Source: Rhodocyclaceae bacterium (lineage in GTDB: Bacteria > Pseudomonadota > Gammaproteobacteria > Burkholderiales > Rhodocyclaceae). From it: a stretch of 64,000 bases of DNA. The notes under the pieces were generated by a model. It did not search any database. It was not told the DNA's origin and worked only from the letters and a program-made list of their open reading frames with translations. A program made the translations under genes and the position numbers. The stretch is from the NCBI GenBank assembly GCA_030681195.1, contig JAUXXJ010000045.1, positions 248,001-312,000 of the forward strand. Reading direction: 5' to 3'. Shown here piece by piece: positions 17,344 to 29,827 of this stretch (position 1 is its first letter; each line of letters starts with the position of its first letter).

Positions 17344-18425
17344 TTCTGCACCAACATTCGGTTTTTTTGGATGGACATCAGGATGCCAATACCGAGGCAC
17401 AGCGTGACCAGCGCGGTGCCGCCATAGCTGACGAAAGGCAACGGCACACCAACGACAGGCAGGATGCCGGAGACCATGCCCATATTGACAAACGCATAGG
17501 TAAAGAAGATCAGCGTGAGGGCGCCGGCCAGCAAGCGGCTGAAGAGCGTGGCGGCGTTGGCAGCGATCAGCAGGCCGCGGCCGATCAGCAGGGCGTAGAT
17601 CACCAGCAGGATGAAATTGCCGATCAGGCCGAATTCCTCCGAATAGACGGCGAAGATGAAGTCGGTATGGCGTTCGGGCAGGAAGTCGAGCTGGGCCTGC
17701 GTGCCTTCCCCCCAGCCCTTGCCGAACAGGCCGCCCGAGCCGATCGCGATGGTGGACTGGATGATGTGGAAGCCCTTGCCAAGGGGATCTTTTTCCGGGT
17801 CGAGCAGGGTCAGGATGCGCTGACGCTGGTAGTCGTGGAGGAGTGTCCAGGCAAATGGTGCGGCGGTAGCCGCCGCCGCACCGAGGCCAAACATGACTTT
17901 CCAGGGCAGACCGGCGAAGAAGATGACGAAAAAGCCGGAAGAAAGTACCAGAATCGAGGTGCCCAGATCAGGCTGGCGCACGATCAGCGCGACCGGGATC
18001 AAAAGGATCAGGGTTGCCACGGCATAATCTTTCAGACGTAGCATCGACTCGTGCTTCTGGAAATACCAGGCGAGCATCATCGGCATGGCGATTTTCATCA
18101 GTTCGGAGGGCTGGATGCGAATGAAGCCAAGGTCGAGCCAGCGCCTTGCGCCCTTCGAAATATCGCCAAACAGCGCAACGCCCACGAGCAGCAGCACACC
18201 CACCACATAAATCGGCAGCGCCAGATACATGAGACGTTGTGGCGGAACCTGGGCGACGATGCGCATGACGGTCAGCGCGATGGCCAGGTGGGCCAACAGG
18301 GTGGTCAGGCGGGCAGGCGAGGCGCTACCCATGGTGATCAGCGCGAGCAGGATCAGCAGGCCGAGGAAGACCATCAGCGGCCCGTCAATCGGGGCGACGA
18401 ACTTTGCCCAGAGTTCGCGGATCAT
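17340..18425 (-). CDS. rodA: Peptidoglycan polymerase RodA (SEDS family)
   Basis: RodA polymerises glycan strands for the elongasome, working with PBP2 encoded just upstream in the same run. The 361-residue protein has about 10 membrane segments and SEDS signatures such as GARRWLDLGFIRIQPSELMK near residue 88 and LPVVGVPLPFVSYGGTAL near 319. It overlaps mrdA and rlpA by 4 bases at each end. Confidence 0.97.
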   Translation of the reverse strand: MIRELWAKFVAPIDGPLMVFLGLLILLALITMGSASPARLTTLLAHLAIALTVMRIVAQVPPQRLMYLALPIYVVGVLLLVGVALFGDISKGARRWLDLGFIRIQPSELMKIAMPMMLAWYFQKHESMLRLKDYAVATLILLIPVALIVRQPDLGTSILVLSSGFFVIFFAGLPWKVMFGLGAAAATAAPFAWTLLHDYQRQRILTLLDPEKDPLGKGFHIIQSTIAIGSGGLFGKGWGEGTQAQLDFLPERHTDFIFAVYSEEFGLIGNFILLVIYALLIGRGLLIAANAATLFSRLLAGALTLIFFTYAFVNMGMVSGILPVVGVPLPFVSYGGTALVTLCLGIGILMSIQKNRMLVQK

Positions 18426-20311
18426 TCGTCGGCCTCCCGGGCGGCTTCGTCGGCCGGTGCGGCGCCGGGCGGCAGCTTGCCGAGCAGGTAGTAGTCGAAT
18501 ACCTGGCGCGCGATTGGCGCGGCCGCCTGGGAGCCAAACCCGCCATTTTCGACCAGTACGGCGACGGCGATCTTCGGCTGTTCGGCCGGTGCATAGGCGA
18601 TGAACAGGGAGTGGTCGCGCAACTCCTGCTTGACGGTATCGCGGTTGTACTTGGTGCCTTTCAGCGAATACACCTGGGCCGTCCCGGTCTTGCCGGCCGA
18701 GACGTAGCCGGCATCCTTGAAGGCGCGTGCGCCGGTGCCTTCCTGATTGACGCCGACCATGGCCTGCTTGATCACGTCGATGTGTTCCTGTTTGAGGGGC
18801 AGGGTGCGCAAGGGTTGCGGTTCGATATAGGTTTTTTGCGCCGACTTAGTGTCGATGATGTGATTGACGAGGTGAGGGCGGTACATTACGCCGTCATTGG
18901 CCAGCGTAGCCATGGCCTGCGCCAGCTGGATCGGCGTATAGGCGTTGTAACCCTGCCCGATGCCGACGGAAATGGTTTCGCCGGCATACCATTTCTGCTG
19001 TTCGGGCTTTTTGAAGCGTTTTTTCTTCCATGCCTGGGAAGGCAGCACACCTTCCGATTCACCTTCGATGTCGACGCCGGTACGACTGCCGAAACCAAAG
19101 TGGGCCATGAATTTTGCAATGTTGTCGATGCCCAGATCGTTGGCGAGGACATAGTAGTAGGTGTTGCAGGACTCGACGATGGACTTGTACATATCCACCA
19201 TGCCGTGGCCGCCCTTTTTGTCGTCCATGAACATGTGGCCGCCGAAATTGAAGAAGCCGGGATCGGCAAGGAGCTGCTCCGGTCGGCGCTTGCCGGTCGT
19301 CAACGCTGCAAGGGCCATGAAGGGCTTGAAGGTCGAGCCGGGCGGATAGGCGCCGTTGAGGGCGCGGTTGACCATTGGTTTTTCCGGCGATTCATTCAGG
19401 TCGCGCCAGTCCGCCGTGGTGATGCCATCGACGAACAGATTGGGATCGTAGTTGGGCATCGACACCATGGCGAGGATGCCGCCGGTAGCAGGTTCGATGG
19501 CCACCAAGGAACCCTTGCGCTCGCCGAAAGCCCTTTCGGCAACTTCCTGCAGCTTGACGTCGATGGTCAGCGTCAGGTTGTTGCCGGGCACTGGTGCGGT
19601 GCGGGCCAGCGTGCGGATGGCCCGCCCGCCGGCATCGACTTCCACTTGCTCGAACCCCGAGGTACCGTGCAATTCCATCTCGTAATGGCGTTCCAGTCCG
19701 GTCTTGCCGAAATGATCGGTACCCCGATAGTTGGCTTCGACGTCCGCTTCCTCGATCTGCCCCAGGTCGCGCTCGGTGATGCGCCCGATGTAGCCGAGCA
19801 CATGCGAGGCGAAGGCGCCGCGCGGATACTGGCGGAACAGTCGCGCCTTGATCTCGACGCCGGGGAAGCGGAAGCGGCGGGCAATGAACCTGGCGACTTC
19901 CTCATCGGTAAGGCGGGTGCGGATCGGCAGCGAGTCGAAGCGCTTGCTTTCCTCAAGAAGTTTCTTGAAGCGTTTGCGATCCTTGGCTTCGATGGTGATG
20001 AACTCGGCCAGACCATCGATGGTCTCCTCAAGATTGGCGACCTGGGTGGGGATGATTTCCAGGGTGTAGGCCGAATAGTTGCGTGCCATCACCTCGCCGT
20101 GGCGATCGATGATCAGGCCACGGTTCGGCACGATCGGCACCAGCGAAATGCGATTGTCTTCCGCCCGGGTCTGGTAGTAGTCGTGCTGGATCACCTGCAG
20201 CCAGACGAAACGCGCGAACAGCAGCGTAAAGCAGATGAGCACAAATCCGCCGGCGATGGCGATGCGGCGATTGAACTGCTCCAGCCCTTCCTGCGCGTTG
20301 CTGAATTCCAT
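18422..20311 (-). CDS. mrdA: Penicillin-binding protein 2 (transpeptidase)
   Basis: PBP2 cross-links peptidoglycan during side-wall growth. The start MEFSNAQEGLEQFNRR is chosen because it begins just before the single N-terminal membrane helix (GGFVLICFTLLFARFVWLQ split at residues 21-39) and leaves 5 bases to mreD; it gives 629 residues. Active-site motifs are STFK (near residue 330), SCN (near 384) and KTGTAQ (near 543). Confidence 0.96.
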   Translation of the reverse strand: MEFSNAQEGLEQFNRRIAIAGGFVLICFTLLFARFVWLQVIQHDYYQTRAEDNRISLVPIVPNRGLIIDRHGEVMARNYSAYTLEIIPTQVANLEETIDGLAEFITIEAKDRKRFKKLLEESKRFDSLPIRTRLTDEEVARFIARRFRFPGVEIKARLFRQYPRGAFASHVLGYIGRITERDLGQIEEADVEANYRGTDHFGKTGLERHYEMELHGTSGFEQVEVDAGGRAIRTLARTAPVPGNNLTLTIDVKLQEVAERAFGERKGSLVAIEPATGGILAMVSMPNYDPNLFVDGITTADWRDLNESPEKPMVNRALNGAYPPGSTFKPFMALAALTTGKRRPEQLLADPGFFNFGGHMFMDDKKGGHGMVDMYKSIVESCNTYYYVLANDLGIDNIAKFMAHFGFGSRTGVDIEGESEGVLPSQAWKKKRFKKPEQQKWYAGETISVGIGQGYNAYTPIQLAQAMATLANDGVMYRPHLVNHIIDTKSAQKTYIEPQPLRTLPLKQEHIDVIKQAMVGVNQEGTGARAFKDAGYVSAGKTGTAQVYSLKGTKYNRDTVKQELRDHSLFIAYAPAEQPKIAVAVLVENGGFGSQAAAPIARQVFDYYLLGKLPPGAAPADEAAREADE

Positions 20312-20316
20312 CCGGA

Positions 20317-20841
20317 TCAGATTGGCCTGTTGTCGTCGCGCTCGACTGGACGGTATTGCGGCAGCAGCAGCAGCAGGCTGACCGGATGCCAGATCAGGAT
20401 CGCGACGAAGCTTGAGAGGAAATACAGGATGCCGGGGAACTCGGCGCCAGTCGCCATGCGGATCAACAACATCACCAGTTGCGTACCCAGTAGCAACGGC
20501 AGGACATGCAGGGCCTGCTGCACCAGCGGGAACCACAGCACGCGACGCGACAGACCGCCGGCGGCAAAGGCGAGCAGCACATAGGCCAGAGCATGCTGAC
20601 CCATGATATTGGCATTGGCGACATCCATCACCAAGCCAAAGAAGAAAGCCGTCCCCATGCCGACTTTGAGCGGCTGGTGGATACACCAGAAGGCCAGTAC
20701 CAATGCCACCCAGTCGGGGATGCCGGGCAGACGGCCAAAGGGAATCAGGTTGAGCACGAGTGCCGAGACCAGCGTGAAGTGGATGAACCAGCCACTTACC
20801 GGCAGGAGGATGCGACGCGAAGAGTGGGTCGGCTGAATCAT
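20317..20841 (-). CDS. mreD: Rod shape-determining protein MreD
   Basis: A 174-residue inner membrane protein with about five hydrophobic segments, part of the MreBCD-RodA-PBP2 elongasome. The start MIQPTHSSRR lies 2 bases after the mreC stop. A shortened version of the dispersed motif (20648-20667) encodes LKVGMGTAFFF at the edge of a membrane segment. Confidence 0.9.
   Translation of the reverse strand: MIQPTHSSRRILLPVSGWFIHFTLVSALVLNLIPFGRLPGIPDWVALVLAFWCIHQPLKVGMGTAFFFGLVMDVANANIMGQHALAYVLLAFAAGGLSRRVLWFPLVQQALHVLPLLLGTQLVMLLIRMATGAEFPGILYFLSSFVAILIWHPVSLLLLLPQYRPVERDDNRPI
20648..20667 (-). repeat. Possible degenerate motif copy in mreD, 3 bases shorter
   Basis: GCCGTCCC and GCCGACTTT are both kept exactly, but the six bases between them are replaced by three (CAT). 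It encodes KVGMGTA. The net loss of three bases keeps the frame. Confidence 0.45.
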
Positions 20842-20843
20842 TC

Positions 20844-21779
20844 TTAGTGAGATTTCAATGCGGCCGCACGCGCCTTGCGGCCCATGGTTGGTTTCTTGAC
20901 GGCATCTTCGGCTTCCTCCGGCATCGGCAGGATCCTGCGCTTGCCAAGCACCAGTACCTGGCCATGACGCTCGACACCGGCAAGTGGTACGCACTCGATG
21001 CGCGCAAAGGAAAACGAGTTGTTGCGGTCGATGCTGGTGACGCGCGCGACCGGCAGGCCCGGCAGGTAAATGCCGTCGAGGCCCGAGGTGACAAGCGTAT
21101 CGCCCGGCTGCACATCGGCGTTGGCCGGCAGGAACTTGAGCTCCATGGTGCCACTACCGGCGCCGGCAAGAATGGCACGCAGGCCGTTGCGGCCGACCTG
21201 TACCGGAATCGCCTGATTCTTGTCGGTGAGCAACGTTACTTCACTCGTGAGCGGAAAAACACGCGTGACCTGGCCGATGACGCCAAGATCGTCGATGACG
21301 GCCTGACCCAGCTCGACCTCATGGGCGCTGCCGCGATCGACGACGATGCGCCGGGAAAACGGATCGCGGGCGGCGTACAGGATATCGGCGGCACGGGCGG
21401 GTACGTCGAGTTTTTCCTGCATTTCAAGCAGGGCACGCAGGCGCAGATTTTCGTTGTCGAGATGGGCCTGACGCAACAACAGGTTGGCCTGCGCCAGTTG
21501 GCGTTTACGCAATTCGGCATTTTCCTGTTGCAGGCTGGTCAGGTTGGCAAAATAGCTGCCCGCATCGTTGGCTCCTTCAACCGGCAGCAACACGGCCTTC
21601 TGCACCGGCCACAAGAGGGTGGCAATCATCAGGCGCGTGGGTTCGAGCGTACCGTAGCGAAGATCGGCAACCAGCAGCAGCAGGGCGAACGAGACAAAGA
21701 GGGTCAGTTGCGCGAGCGGTGCCGGCCCCCGTTTGAAAAACGGCGGTGGCGAATGGCCAATGTGACCGCCAGCAGACAT
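20844..21779 (-). CDS. mreC: Rod shape-determining protein MreC
   Basis: A 311-residue bitopic protein: short cytoplasmic tail, a membrane helix (APLAQLTLFVSFALLLLVAD split near residues 20-39), a coiled coil (LTSLQQENAELRKRQLAQA near 79-97), and two beta-rich periplasmic domains with IVVDRGSAHEVELGQ and TLVTSGLDGIYLPGLPVA. It forms a scaffold for PBP2. It lies between mreB and mreD. Confidence 0.96.
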   Translation of the reverse strand: MSAGGHIGHSPPPFFKRGPAPLAQLTLFVSFALLLLVADLRYGTLEPTRLMIATLLWPVQKAVLLPVEGANDAGSYFANLTSLQQENAELRKRQLAQANLLLRQAHLDNENLRLRALLEMQEKLDVPARAADILYAARDPFSRRIVVDRGSAHEVELGQAVIDDLGVIGQVTRVFPLTSEVTLLTDKNQAIPVQVGRNGLRAILAGAGSGTMELKFLPANADVQPGDTLVTSGLDGIYLPGLPVARVTSIDRNNSFSFARIECVPLAGVERHGQVLVLGKRRILPMPEEAEDAVKKPTMGRKARAAALKSH

Positions 21780-21788
21780 GCAGGAAAC

Positions 21789-22895
<1,107 letters not shown>

Positions 22896-22990
22896 CTATG
22901 ATACTCTAATGCGCTGCTCTGAATAAGCGCCTGCCTACCCTCCAATTGTCCCCCAATCCCGCTTTCATTTCACATTAATCCCGAAAAATC

Positions 22991-23278
22991 ATGTCCTTGA
23001 GTTTGGACGATGTCAGCCGCATCGCGCGCCTGGCACGCATCGAAATTTCCTCTGCCGAAGCCGAGCGTACGCGCGACCAGTTGAACGGCATCCTTGCCTT
23101 CGTCGCGCAGTTGCAGGCCGTCAATACGGATGGCATCGCGCCGATGGCCCATGCGGTCGATGTAGTGCAGCGCTTGCGCCCGGATACGGTCACCGAGCCG
23201 GATCGTCGTGATGCTTTCCAGGCGATTGCCCCTGAGACCGAGGCCGGTCTGTATCTGGTGCCGAAGGTGATCGAATGA
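22991..23278 (+). CDS. gatC: Asp/Glu-tRNA amidotransferase subunit C
   Basis: A 95-residue subunit that bridges GatA and GatB in the complex that turns Asp-tRNA(Asn) or Glu-tRNA(Gln) into the amidated form. The N-terminal [13 protein letters not shown] is the family signature. It overlaps gatA by 4 bases. Confidence 0.96.
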   Translation: MSLSLDDVSRIARLARIEISSAEAERTRDQLNGILAFVAQLQAVNTDGIAPMAHAVDVVQRLRPDTVTEPDRRDAFQAIAPETEAGLYLVPKVIE

Positions 23279-24729
23279 TCAATGCGAGCCTGAAGGAACT
23301 GGCCAGCGCACTGGCCGAAAAGAAAATCTCCAGCGTTGAATTGACGACGCTGTTTCTGGATCGCATTGAGCAGCACAATCCGATGCTCAATGCCTTTGTA
23401 ACCATTGACCGCGCCAAGGCGCTTGCCACTGCCCAGGCCGCTGATCAAAAAGTCGGCGCTGACAGGACGGCGTTGACGGGAATTCCCCTCGCCCACAAAG
23501 ACATCTTCTGTGCTGAAGGCTGGCGCACGACCTGCGGTTCGAAGATGCTCGGCAATTTCACCGCGCCCTACGATGCGCATGTGGTCGAGAAGCTCAATGC
23601 GGCCGGCATGGTGACACTGGGCAAGTGCAACATGGACGAGTTCGCCATGGGCTCGTCGAACGAAACCTCCTTCTTCGGCCCGGTGAAAAATCCATGGGAT
23701 ACCGCATGCGTACCCGGTGGTTCCTCGGGCGGTTCGGCTGCCGCGATTGCTGCGCGTCTGGCGCCGGCGGCGACCGGCACGGATACCGGTGGCTCGATCC
23801 GCCAGCCGGCCGCGCTGTGCGGTCTCACCGGCATCAAGCCGACCTATGGGGTGGTGTCGCGTTACGGCATGATCGCTTTCGCCTCCTCACTCGATCAGGG
23901 CGGGCCGATGGCCAAGTCGGCCGAGGACTGCGCGCTGCTGCTGAACGCCATGGCCGGTTTCGACCCGCGCGATTCGACCTCGCTGGAACGCCCAACCGAG
24001 GATTACGCCCGCGATCTTGAGAAACCACTTGCCGGCCTGCGCATTGGGCTGCCGAAGGAATTCTTCGGTGCCGGCATGGATGATGGCGTGCGTGTCGCCG
24101 TCGAGGCTGCACTGGCTGAGTATCGCCAGCTGGGTGCGACCACTGTCGAAGTCTCGCTGCCCAACTCCGGCCTGTCGGTACCTGCCTATTATGTGATCGC
24201 GCCGGCCGAGGCCAGCTCGAACCTGTCGCGCTTCGATGGCGTGCGCTATGGCCACCGTGCCGCTGAGTATGGCGACCTGAATGACCTGTATGCCAAGAGC
24301 CGCGCCGAAGGTTTTGGCGACGAGGTGAAGCGCCGCATCCTGATTGGCGCCTATGTGCTTTCGCACGGCTATTACGACGCCTACTACTTGAAGGCACAGA
24401 AGATTCGCCGTCTCATCGCCGCCGATTTTACGGCCGCCTTCAAGGATTGCGATGTCATCATGGGGCCAACCGCCCCCTCGGTGGCCTTCAAGTTTGGCGA
24501 AAAGAGTGCGGATCCAGTGCAGATGTATCTGTCCGACATTTACACGATTGCCGTCAACCTTGCGGGTCTGCCGGGCATGTCCATCCCCTGCGGTTTTGAT
24601 CGCGATCTTCCCGTCGGCCTGCAACTGATCGGCCCTTGGTTTGGCGAGGCGCAGATGCTGAATGTCGCACATCGCTACCAGCAGGCGACCGATTGGCATC
24701 GCCGTATGCCGGCGGCGTTTGCGGGATGA
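23275..24729 (+). CDS. gatA: Asp/Glu-tRNA amidotransferase subunit A
   Basis: The glutaminase subunit, which frees ammonia for the tRNA-bound amino acid. The amidase signature Ser-cisSer-Lys triad is visible: Lys in LAHKDIF (near residue 74), and [12 protein letters not shown] near 149 with [11 protein letters not shown] near 171. It has 484 residues. A motif copy (23447-23471) encodes [12 protein letters not shown] just before GIPLAHKD; relatives have a loop of similar length there. The last bases overlap a lipoprotein gene that separates it from gatB. Confidence 0.97.
   Translation: MINASLKELASALAEKKISSVELTTLFLDRIEQHNPMLNAFVTIDRAKALATAQAADQKVGADRTALTGIPLAHKDIFCAEGWRTTCGSKMLGNFTAPYDAHVVEKLNAAGMVTLGKCNMDEFAMGSSNETSFFGPVKNPWDTACVPGGSSGGSAAAIAARLAPAATGTDTGGSIRQPAALCGLTGIKPTYGVVSRYGMIAFASSLDQGGPMAKSAEDCALLLNAMAGFDPRDSTSLERPTEDYARDLEKPLAGLRIGLPKEFFGAGMDDGVRVAVEAALAEYRQLGATTVEVSLPNSGLSVPAYYVIAPAEASSNLSRFDGVRYGHRAAEYGDLNDLYAKSRAEGFGDEVKRRILIGAYVLSHGYYDAYYLKAQKIRRLIAADFTAAFKDCDVIMGPTAPSVAFKFGEKSADPVQMYLSDIYTIAVNLAGLPGMSIPCGFDRDLPVGLQLIGPWFGEAQMLNVAHRYQQATDWHRRMPAAFAG
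23447..23471 (+). repeat. Dispersed 25-bp motif, copy in gatA
   Basis: AAAAAGTCGGCG then CTGACAGGACGGC, two bases from consensus. It encodes QKVGADRTA. Confidence 0.88.
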
Positions 24730-25250
24730 GCTGGTTACGCGCGCTGACCATGCTGGGCATGGCAACGCTGGTCGGCTGCGCCACACCGGTGCCCACGCCG
24801 CCACCTGCAGCAGAAGTCATTGCCGAACCGCCACCATCCGCCCAGCCGGTATTGCGCAGAGACACGCTCAAACATCTGGCCAATCGCGATCTCAAGCCGA
24901 TCAAGACGCGCCCGCTGAATGCCAAGGCCAGTTGCGGATTTCGCGATCCGAGCGGTTACCGCGGACGGTTGAAACTCGATGTCAAGGAAGCCAGCGTTAA
25001 CCGTTTCGAAGCGAGTGTGGATGTGCCGAAAAAAGGCAGTTGCAGTTTTAACCTGAAGGATTTCCAGCAGACCGATCATTTGCCGAATGTGGTGTTGGCG
25101 GCGAAAAAAGGCGATTGCAAGGTATCGCTGTGGGAGCAGGAGCATCGGGTGACGGTGGCATTTCGTGATTGCCGTGCCGAATGCAGCGGCAATTCTGTCG
25201 AATATCTCTGGCCCATTCTGGTCGATAACCAGAAGGGCAGCTGTTCATGA
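24726..25250 (+). CDS. Predicted lipoprotein inside the gat operon
   Basis: I do not recognise this 174-residue protein. It has a lipoprotein signal ([19 protein letters not shown], Cys at residue 18), a Pro-rich stretch, and a basic, beta-like domain with several Cys (near residues 74, 105, 130, 152 and 156) that could form disulfides. Its ATG overlaps the gatA stop, and gatB starts 10 bases after it, so it is translated with the amidotransferase genes although it must act in the envelope. No functional link is evident. Confidence 0.75.
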   Translation: MSWLRALTMLGMATLVGCATPVPTPPPAAEVIAEPPPSAQPVLRRDTLKHLANRDLKPIKTRPLNAKASCGFRDPSGYRGRLKLDVKEASVNRFEASVDVPKKGSCSFNLKDFQQTDHLPNVVLAAKKGDCKVSLWEQEHRVTVAFRDCRAECSGNSVEYLWPILVDNQKGSCS

Positions 25251-25260
25251 AGGATGATGT

Positions 25261-26700
<1,440 letters not shown>

Positions 26701-27309
26701 TTATTTTTTCCCGGTCAGATCGCGGTAGCGCAGCTTGTCGGCCTCGAAGCGCGCCTTGACAGCCTCAATGTCGACATCTTTCTGCTGCAAGGCCTTCTGC
26801 TGTGTCGCGATTTCGGCCTCGTTATCCTTGATCTGGCTTTGCAAGTTGGCGGGTATTGGCTTCTTCGTATAGAACTCTTTTTCCTGATCAAGCTTGAGCT
26901 TCTTCTTCTCGGCAGCATCGAGGCGATTCTTGGCCTGCTCGGCATTCTTTTCGATTTCGGCAATGGCGCGATCGCGCGCCTTGTCGATATCTTTCTCCGT
27001 GGTGTAGCTATCTTTCAGGGCACGGTCGCGGCGTACCATCCCTTCAGCTTTTTTCTTTTCCTCGGCGGCGCGCACTTTTTCGGCCTCGCGGGCGGCAAGT
27101 TCTTCTTGCGTCAGGGGACGTTCGACTTCGCGCGCCACACCGCCCTTGTCGAATACCTTCTTGGCCTTATCGACGCATTGCGCTGGCGCGGGATCACCAC
27201 AGGTGCGTTTGCCGTTGACATCGCAACAGGTGATTCTGGCGGCGGCAGGAAGGGCGAACGCGATACCAAGCAGCAGGGCAAGTGTGGTCGTCGAAAGTTT
27301 AGGTAACAC
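26701..27309 (-). CDS. Secreted coiled-coil protein of unknown function
   Basis: A GTG start at 27309 with GGGAG in front gives a 202-residue protein with a signal peptide ([17 protein letters not shown]). A short Cys-rich part ([19 protein letters not shown]) resembles the N-terminal part of DUF4124-type proteins. The rest, about residues 50-195, is highly charged and predicted to be one long coiled coil ([15 protein letters not shown] and similar). It overlaps the end of pyrE by 11 bases. Function unknown. Confidence 0.75.
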   Translation of the reverse strand: MLPKLSTTTLALLLGIAFALPAAARITCCDVNGKRTCGDPAPAQCVDKAKKVFDKGGVAREVERPLTQEELAAREAEKVRAAEEKKKAEGMVRRDRALKDSYTTEKDIDKARDRAIAEIEKNAEQAKNRLDAAEKKKLKLDQEKEFYTKKPIPANLQSQIKDNEAEIATQQKALQQKDVDIEAVKARFEADKLRYRDLTGKK

Positions 27310-27946
27310 CGTAAGTCTCCCGATAGCGGCGCACGGCCGCGAGATTTTGTTCGAGTGCCGGTTGGCCGGCAAGATAGTCGATCACATCGGTCAGGCGAGC
27401 GACGGCAATCACCGGCATGCCGAGCGACAGTTCCACTTCCTGCACGGCCGACAGGGTACCTGTGCCGCGTTCCTGACGGTCGATGGCGATGGCGACGCCT
27501 GCGGGCGTGGCGCCACCGGCGCGGATGATCTCGACCGATTCCCGTACCGAGGTGCCGGCCGAGATGACATCGTCGACGATCAGCACACGGCCAACGAGCG
27601 GGGCGCCGATCAGCGTGCCACCCTCGCCGTGATCCTTGGCTTCCTTGCGATTGAAAGCAAAAGGAAGATTGTGACCACGCGCTGCAAGGGCCATGGCAAT
27701 CGCAGCGACCAGCGGGATGCCCTTGTAGGCCGGGCCGAACAGCATGTCGAACTGAATCTTCGAAGCGAGGATTGCGTCGGCATAGAAGTTGGCCAGCTTT
27801 GACAGGGAGTCGCCATCGTTGAACAGGCCGGCATTGAAGAAATAGGGAGACAGGCGTCCAGCCTTGGTTTTGAATTCGCCGAAGCGCAAGACGCCTTTCG
27901 CACAAGCGAAAGCGACAAAATCCTGACTAAAATCAACAGTATTCAT
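27299..27946 (-). CDS. pyrE: Orotate phosphoribosyltransferase
   Basis: It joins orotate to PRPP to make OMP in pyrimidine synthesis. The PRPP loop [20 protein letters not shown] is clear (about residues 115-134), and [12 protein letters not shown] (near 67) is also typical. I take the second ATG ([10 protein letters not shown], 215 residues); an ATG 9 bases upstream is equally possible, since neither has a clear ribosome site. It is divergent from the exonuclease gene with about 14 bases between starts. Confidence 0.96.
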   Translation of the reverse strand: MNTVDFSQDFVAFACAKGVLRFGEFKTKAGRLSPYFFNAGLFNDGDSLSKLANFYADAILASKIQFDMLFGPAYKGIPLVAAIAMALAARGHNLPFAFNRKEAKDHGEGGTLIGAPLVGRVLIVDDVISAGTSVRESVEIIRAGGATPAGVAIAIDRQERGTGTLSAVQEVELSLGMPVIAVARLTDVIDYLAGQPALEQNLAAVRRYRETYGVT

Positions 27947-27960
27947 AGGAATCATTCTAC

Positions 27961-28755
27961 ATGCTGCGCATCATTACATTGAACCTCAACGGCATTCGCT
28001 CGGCCACCAAGAAAGGCTGGCTCGACTGGCTGGCGACACAGGACGCCGACATTGTCTGCGTCCAGGAACTGAAGGCACAAGCGGGTGACCTGACCGAAGC
28101 AACGCGTTGCCCCTGCGGCGCGATGACGGGCTGTTTCCATTACGCCGAAAAAAAGGGCTACAGCGGCGTCGGGCTGTATGCGCGTCGCGCTCCCGAACGC
28201 GTCATTGAAGGCATCAACAATCCCGAGTTCGATGCCGAAGGTCGTTATCTGCGGGCTGACTGGCCGGGATTCTCGGTCATCTCTCTGTACGTCCCTTCGG
28301 GCTCCTCCTCGCCGGAGCGCCAGGCAGCCAAATTTCGCTTCATGGAAGCCTTCTATCCGTGTCTGGCGGCACTAATGGAAGAGTCGCGCGCGACCGGGCG
28401 TGAGTTCATCATCTGCGCTGACTGGAATATCGCCTCGACCCAGCAGGATTTGAAGAACTGGAAGTCGAACCAGAAGAATTCCGGTTTCCTGCCTGAGGAG
28501 CGCGACTGGATCGCTCGGGTCAAGGCAGAACTTGGCTGGGTGGATGCCTACCGGACACGCTATCCGACCGAAGAGGCGGCGGCTTACACCTGGTGGTCCA
28601 ATCGTGGGCAGGCTTGGGCGAAGAACGTGGGCTGGCGGATCGACTACCAGTTGGCGACGCCCGGCATGGCGGCTACGGTTTGTGAAGCGCAGGTCTTCAA
28701 GGATGTGCGCTTTTCGGACCATGCGCCCTTGACAATCGACTACGCTTGGCCCTGA
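27961..28755 (+). CDS. xth: Exodeoxyribonuclease III / AP endonuclease
   Basis: An EEP-family nuclease that cuts at abasic sites and trims 3' ends. It has 264 residues. Catalytic elements: LNLNGIRS (Asn, near residue 7), VQELKA (Glu, near 34), CADWNIA (DxN, near 153) and [11 protein letters not shown] (SDH, near 251). It is divergent from pyrE with nearly no gap, so their promoters must overlap the coding starts. Confidence 0.95.
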   Translation: MLRIITLNLNGIRSATKKGWLDWLATQDADIVCVQELKAQAGDLTEATRCPCGAMTGCFHYAEKKGYSGVGLYARRAPERVIEGINNPEFDAEGRYLRADWPGFSVISLYVPSGSSSPERQAAKFRFMEAFYPCLAALMEESRATGREFIICADWNIASTQQDLKNWKSNQKNSGFLPEERDWIARVKAELGWVDAYRTRYPTEEAAAYTWWSNRGQAWAKNVGWRIDYQLATPGMAATVCEAQVFKDVRFSDHAPLTIDYAWP

Positions 28756-28812
28756 TCGCCTGTGAGACAATGGCAGCATCATTCGACCCCGTGTTTATCC
28801 AAGGAGCAAAAA

Positions 28813-29124
28813 ATGACTGAAATGACCGATACCAGCAAGGAAAAACTGATCAGCGATTTCAAGGTGGTGGTTGCCGATGCAGAAGAACTGCTGCGCGCCA
28901 CGGCCAACCAGGCCGGTGACAAGGCAAATGAACTGCGTGGCAAGATCCAGGTGCGCCTGGCCGATGCCAAGGTGCGCTTGGCCGATGCTGAAGCCGCCGT
29001 GGTCGACAAGGCCAAGCTGGTGGGTCGTGCTGCCGATGATTATGTGCATGACAACCCCTGGCGTTCCGTCGGTGTGGCTGCCGGGATCGGCTTCATCGTT
29101 GGCCTGCTGATCGGCCGTCGTTGA
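28813..29124 (+). CDS. DUF883 (ElaB/YqjD-type) inner membrane protein
   Basis: A 103-residue protein with a helical N-terminal part full of Ala, Asp and Lys and a C-terminal membrane segment (SVGVAAGIGFIVGLLIGRR). This matches YqjD/ElaB proteins, which anchor to the inner membrane and in E. coli associate with ribosomes. AAGGAG at 28801-28806 fixes the start. It begins a four-gene overlapping set. Confidence 0.88.
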   Translation: MTEMTDTSKEKLISDFKVVVADAEELLRATANQAGDKANELRGKIQVRLADAKVRLADAEAAVVDKAKLVGRAADDYVHDNPWRSVGVAAGIGFIVGLLIGRR

Positions 29125-29513
29125 TTCAATCCCCTAGGCTTCTCGCTTCCCTGCGCGGCTTCGCGACCACCTCGGTCGCCTTGCTGCGCACGCGCCTTGC
29201 ACTGTTCAAGGTCGAGGCGCAGGAGGAGGCTGATCGTCTGATCGGCATGCTGCTGTGGGGCGTTGCCGCCACGCTGCTGTGCATTGCCGGTCTGGTCTTC
29301 CTCGCCGTGTGGCTGACGGTGTTGTTTTGGGAGGATCACCGCCTATTGGCGCTGGGCATTTTTACCGCCGTGTTTCTCGGCGGTACCGCCTTTGCCGTAT
29401 CGAGTGTTCTTCGGTTGGCACGCCAAGGTTCGCAACTCTTTGCGGCGAGCCTGGCCGAATTGCAGCGCGATGAAGCCGCACTGGCGGAGTCTCCCCACGA
29501 GCATCGCCCATGA
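29121..29513 (+). CDS. YqjE-like membrane protein
   Basis: A 130-residue protein with a TTG start that overlaps the previous stop (TTGA). It has an amphipathic N-terminus and two membrane segments (about residues 48-70 and 75-95), the layout of the YqjE (phage holin-like superfamily III) family. It is translated with the DUF883 gene before it. Function unknown; relatives form the yqjD-yqjE-yqjK stationary-phase set in E. coli. Confidence 0.82.
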   Translation: MIQSPRLLASLRGFATTSVALLRTRLALFKVEAQEEADRLIGMLLWGVAATLLCIAGLVFLAVWLTVLFWEDHRLLALGIFTAVFLGGTAFAVSSVLRLARQGSQLFAASLAELQRDEAALAESPHEHRP

Positions 29514-29827
29514 GCCGTGCCGTCGCGCATGCGCTAGAAAAGCAGCGACTGCAGTTTGCGTCTGCTGAACAACGCGAACACCTGACCCGGTATGGGGCCG
29601 GCATTGCCCCCTTGTTCGAGGCTGCTGATCGTGTGCAGGACGGCGCGCGCTGGGTGCAGCGTCACCCCGAGGTGACAGTCGGTGTGCTAGCGCTGATTGC
29701 CGCCGTTCGCCCGCGTGTGCGCCAGTTTCTCTGGCGCTGGTCAAAACGCGGTTTTGTCGTCTGGAAGCTATGGCGCAACTCGGCGCGCTGGCTGGAACAG
29801 AATTCGCCTTCCTCGCGTACTCCATGA
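29510..29827 (+). CDS. YqjK-like protein
   Basis: A 105-residue basic protein starting MSRAVAHALEKQRLQ, with a central hydrophobic stretch (VTVGVLALIAAVRPRVRQFL). It is in the place of yqjK and overlaps its neighbours by 4 bases at each end. Family assignment rests on position and general character. Confidence 0.6.
   Translation: MSRAVAHALEKQRLQFASAEQREHLTRYGAGIAPLFEAADRVQDGARWVQRHPEVTVGVLALIAAVRPRVRQFLWRWSKRGFVVWKLWRNSARWLEQNSPSSRTP

Noticed and set aside
18404..20584. Long open frame (726 codons) opposite mrdA
   Set aside because: It lies entirely against the PBP2 gene and has no ribosome site or domain.
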